A stretch of DNA of 7,528 bases from an uncultured Chloroflexota bacterium. GTDB lineage: Bacteria; Chloroflexota; Limnocylindria; Limnocylindrales; Limnocylindraceae. Position numbers and translations under genes: made by a program. Below the pieces are notes generated by a model. It made no database searches. It had not been told where the DNA came from and worked only from the letters and a program-made list of their open reading frames with translations. Of this stretch, positions 4,791-7,528 are shown one piece after another. The stretch is from contig CAIZYO010000100.1 of NCBI GenBank assembly GCA_903937225.1, positions 1 through 7,528 of the forward strand, given 5' to 3'. The stretch's first letter is position 1. Each line of letters starts with the position of its first letter.

Positions 4791-6176
4791 CTAACCGTTT
4801 GGCGTTGCAACTCGTCGTGTGGCGCGCGAAAGTGGATGCAGGCGGATGCCTCTCCCCGCGGGCACGTCGCCGACCTCCTCCGCGATCACTCCGAGCGCAT
4901 CACACGCTGCAAGCGGCGCTGTCTGATGGCTCCCCTGGCCGCCCGCGAGGCGCACGCGGATCCGACCCGCCTCGTCGCGAACAAGATCTCCGTTTGGCGT
5001 ACGTAACGCGGTGAGACGAAGGAAGGAGCGGCGGCCGACCGGACTCTTCACCGCCTCCTCAAGGACCCCCTCGAGTTCCACCCCATAGGCGGGTCTCCCT
5101 GAAAGTGCACGAATGAGTGGCAAGAGAACCTCCATGCCGATCACGAATGCACTCACCGGATTTCCAGGGACGCCCACGGCGAACTGCGCACCGGTTGCGT
5201 CAGCGCGACGGGCTCCTAGGAGGAGCGGTTTCCCAGGCTGTATTGCCGCTCGCCACGCGAGCAGTTCGAAGTGTGACTCGAGTGCGGCACCTACATGATC
5301 GTGAGCGCCGACACTGACGCCGCCCGTTGTGACCAAGAGATCACAGATCGCACTAAGGCGCGCCACAGCCGCACGGGTTGCATCGGCGTCATCACCTACC
5401 TGCTCCACAGCGACCACAGATGCCCCTTCACTGAGCGCCAGTGCTGCGAGTGCCGGCCCGTTGCTATCACGGACCTGCGAAGATCCCGCAGCACCAGTGA
5501 GTTCATCACCGCTCGTCAGGATCGCAACGCGAGGTCGGGGCGCGAGGAAGAGCTCACTCACCCCGCTGGTGTAGATCACCGAAAGGAGCGCCGCATCAGC
5601 GACTGCACCAACCTCCGCGAGCGTGTCTCCCACCTGCATATCCTCGCCTTGCCTTCGAATATGCGATCCAACCGTTTGCGAAGCGGCAAACCAGACCTGC
5701 TCTGGGAGCGCGGAAGGGCTTCGTTGCAGTGACGCTGCGCCGCTCCGAGGATCTTCCAGGTAGCTCCGCTCCACAGGGACCACAGTGTCGGCACCGCGCG
5801 GGATCGTTGCACCTGTTGCAATCCTTCTGCACTCGCCAGCAGAAAGCTCCACGGAAGGCGCCGCTCCGCCCGCCGCCACATCTCCAGCGCATCGCAGCGC
5901 TACTGGCTCGCCACTTGATGCGCTGTTCAGATCTACCGCCCGAACGGCCCACCCGTCCATCGCCGAAACGTCACTCGGCGGATGGGGTACAGCGGCGCGC
6001 AGTGGTGCGGCTAGCACTCTTCCCAACAAATCCTCCACTGCGAACTGATCGAGGGGGAGCAGCTCTCCATGGAGCGCCTCAACGCGTCCGAGAAGTCGGG
6101 AGAGCAGATCATCGATGCGCTCCAACGGGAGCTCCGCTCCCCCAGCGAGGTTTTGCGAATCACCACTCTCGCGCAT
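4791..6176 (-). CDS. moeA: Molybdopterin molybdenumtransferase MoeA
   Basis: MoeA inserts molybdate into adenylylated molybdopterin, the last general step of cofactor assembly. The 461-residue protein is longer than the roughly 410 of Escherichia coli MoeA: about 17 extra residues precede the first helix and the middle region has small insertions. Landmarks in order are VPHPPSDVSAMDGWAV (Asp74, equivalent to E. coli Asp59), IATGATIPRGADTVVPVE, RQGEDMQVGD, TSGDEL, RDSNGPAL, TTGGVSVGAHD, QPGKPLLLG and GVPGNPVSAFV, then the C-terminal beta domain (about 380-455). Its ATG overlaps the TGA of the carotenoid fusion gene by one base (TGATG) and has no good ribosome site of its own, so it probably relies on coupling to that gene. 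Confidence 0.96.
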   Translation of the reverse strand: MRESGDSQNLAGGAELPLERIDDLLSRLLGRVEALHGELLPLDQFAVEDLLGRVLAAPLRAAVPHPPSDVSAMDGWAVRAVDLNSASSGEPVALRCAGDVAAGGAAPSVELSAGECRRIATGATIPRGADTVVPVERSYLEDPRSGAASLQRSPSALPEQVWFAASQTVGSHIRRQGEDMQVGDTLAEVGAVADAALLSVIYTSGVSELFLAPRPRVAILTSGDELTGAAGSSQVRDSNGPALAALALSEGASVVAVEQVGDDADATRAAVARLSAICDLLVTTGGVSVGAHDHVGAALESHFELLAWRAAIQPGKPLLLGARRADATGAQFAVGVPGNPVSAFVIGMEVLLPLIRALSGRPAYGVELEGVLEEAVKSPVGRRSFLRLTALRTPNGDLVRDEAGRIRVRLAGGQGSHQTAPLAACDALGVIAEEVGDVPAGRGIRLHPLSRATRRVATPNG

Positions 6177-7528
6177 CAGCGCCAGCTCTCAAGAAGAATC
6201 ATTGAGGCGATCGCGCCGAGTGGCGCATTCAGCCAGAGGAACCTTCGCCACGCCGCGCGCGCGGAGCTCCAGGACGTAGCGGATCGCACGAGCGGCGCCG
6301 CCGATACGGCACTGAGAAGTGGGATGAGGGCGCCAATTCGTGCGAGCGGCTCGGGGGAAAGGGCGAGTGGAAGGGCCGCTGCGAGGTATGTGATCAGGAT
6401 GAGCCATGCGGTTCGAGTAGGTCCCAAGAGTGTGGCGATCGTATGGATCCCCGAGCGTCGATCCGCGTCAATATCTTGCACCGCCCCGAGTGCATGGCTC
6501 GCAACTCCCCAGAGCCCTAGTGCCCCAAGTGGCGCGAGCCACTCCGCGCTGAACGAGCTCGCGAAGAGGAGGCCCGCGATCGGCGGAAGGAGGAAGTGTG
6601 CCGACGAAACCAAAGAGTCAAGGATCGGGATGGAGCGGGCGCGCGCGAACCAAGGCGCGCTATAGAGTGCCGCGAGCGCTACAGCGGCGAGTGGGGCAAG
6701 CCCTGCAGGTGCAGGAAGGACGAGCGCCATCACGAGCGCCGGCAGCACACCGCCTACCCAGAGGGCTACGCGGATCGGGGGCAGATCTCGCGGTTGCAAG
6801 AGCGCACCCTCGGCCCCGCCCTTACGCGGATTCTTTGCATCGCTCGCGCGATCGTAAAGGTCGTTGATGCCGTACAAGAAGAGGTTGTAACCAGCGCCCC
6901 ACCAGAGGAGCGGCGCGAGGAGCCAACCTCCAAGGCGCTCGCCTGCACCGGCCGCAATAAGGCCGGCCAAGAACGGAAGTCCTGTGTTGATCCATGAGAT
7001 CGGTCGCGAAGCGAGGAAGATCCTCCACGCACTCCCCCCTCCAGACATCACCTCTGCTCGCAGCCTCAGTGCAGCGCCAACCAGACCAGTGGCGTAGAGA
7101 AGATCTTCAACGGGCATCACCCATAAAAGCAGGCCGCTCCGCGGTTCTGTTGGATAAGTCAGCAGTCCGCTGAGACAGAGCAGATTATCAAAGATCAGAG
7201 TGAGCACGAGGAATGCTGTGAGCGACGCCCGTGTGCCGCGGTCAGAAACGAGAAGTGGCCATGCAAGCCCAACACCGGCACCAGCGAGCGCTGCAGCGGC
7301 GACCGTGTACTCCGCACCGCTCAACACTGCACCGAGCGTTCCACCAGAAAGCGCGCCGATGAGCGCGAATACCACCCCCTCACGCAAGCCAAGTGCAGCA
7401 CTCGCTCGAAGCGTTCCGCGTCCGACAAGATCAGCAGCAACCACTGCAAGTGATGAGATGCCGAAGAGCAACAGTGGCTCTTCAATCGGGAATCCGCGTC
7501 CGAGCGGCCCTGCACCTGGGAGCGCAAG
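6176..7528 (-). CDS. Partial fusion: lycopene cyclase domains plus UbiA lycopene elongase
   Basis: The reading frame is open to the right edge: 450 codons are visible and the true start lies beyond 7528. Counting from the edge, residues 14-17 are PIEE, followed by PLLLFGI, the end of a first lycopene-cyclase-type domain. About 48-158 is a second such domain with three hydrophobic segments, FDNLLCLSGLLTY and MPVEDLLYATG. From about 168 a UbiA-type prenyltransferase begins with ASRPISWINTGLPF. It carries NDLYDRASDAKNPRKGG (first Asp-rich motif, 222 on) and QDIDADRRSGIHTIATLLG (second motif, near 352). These match CrtEb-type lycopene elongase, which adds C5 units to lycopene in C50 carotenoid synthesis. 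It is an integral membrane protein. I infer lycopene elongation and end-ring closure by one polypeptide. An internal TTG at 7471 lies inside the domain and is not the start. Confidence 0.85.
   Translation of the reverse strand, partial: LALPGAGPLGRGFPIEEPLLLFGISSLAVVAADLVGRGTLRASAALGLREGVVFALIGALSGGTLGAVLSGAEYTVAAAALAGAGVGLAWPLLVSDRGTRASLTAFLVLTLIFDNLLCLSGLLTYPTEPRSGLLLWVMPVEDLLYATGLVGAALRLRAEVMSGGGSAWRIFLASRPISWINTGLPFLAGLIAAGAGERLGGWLLAPLLWWGAGYNLFLYGINDLYDRASDAKNPRKGGAEGALLQPRDLPPIRVALWVGGVLPALVMALVLPAPAGLAPLAAVALAALYSAPWFARARSIPILDSLVSSAHFLLPPIAGLLFASSFSAEWLAPLGALGLWGVASHALGAVQDIDADRRSGIHTIATLLGPTRTAWLILITYLAAALPLALSPEPLARIGALIPLLSAVSAAPLVRSATSWSSARAAWRRFLWLNAPLGAIASMILLESWR

Noticed and set aside
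6069..6665. An open frame of 198 codons on the plus strand
   Set aside because: It is antisense to the moeA start and the carotenoid fusion gene. Composition and lack of motifs mark it as a shadow.
7469..7471. TTG as the start of the carotenoid gene
   Set aside because: The frame stays open upstream to the window edge, and the residues just upstream form the PIEE motif of a cyclase domain, so the TTG is internal.
1..7528. Insertion sequences, integrase genes or CRISPR repeats
   Set aside because: No transposase or integrase motifs, no long terminal inverted repeats and no regularly spaced repeats were seen on either strand.

Overview
The window looks like a compact, G+C-rich bacterial chromosome segment. 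Ten protein genes fill almost all of it, most joined by 1-8 base overlaps or gaps of a few bases. Starts are often GTG, and stops are TGA (seven) or TAG (three), never TAA. The dCTP deaminase resembles the mycobacterial dUMP-forming type, and the prenyltransferase resembles the actinobacterial lycopene elongase CrtEb. This points to Actinomycetota or a neighbouring lineage such as Chloroflexota, but the sequence alone does not fix the taxon.

Left edge (1-153): on the minus strand lies a clear 5' half of a tRNA-Arg gene (acceptor strand, D-arm, 5' side of the anticodon stem). Its 3' half is not in the bases available. Next comes a plus-strand operon (154-1736): a glutaredoxin-like protein, the membrane thiol transporter CcdA and a TlpA/ResA-type membrane-anchored thioredoxin. 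Together these could carry reducing power from cytoplasm to cell envelope, classically for cytochrome c maturation.

From 1739 to the right edge everything is on the minus strand, in two transcription groups separated by a 119-base gap (3699-3817). The left group reads nrdR -> dcd -> metallo-beta-lactamase-fold hydrolase. It pairs the ribonucleotide reductase repressor with a dCTP deaminase, so its theme is deoxynucleotide supply. The right group reads carotenoid fusion gene -> moeA -> moaC -> mog/moaB. The last three act in molybdenum cofactor synthesis.

The most interesting item is the partial gene at the right edge (6176-7528). It runs off the window. It joins the end of one lycopene-cyclase-type domain (PIEE motif), a complete second such domain (PVED motif) and a UbiA-family prenyltransferase with lycopene-elongase signatures. 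In corynebacterial C50 carotenoid pathways these are three separate proteins (CrtYe, CrtYf, CrtEb). Its stop codon overlaps the moeA start. No insertion sequence, CRISPR array or complete RNA gene was seen.
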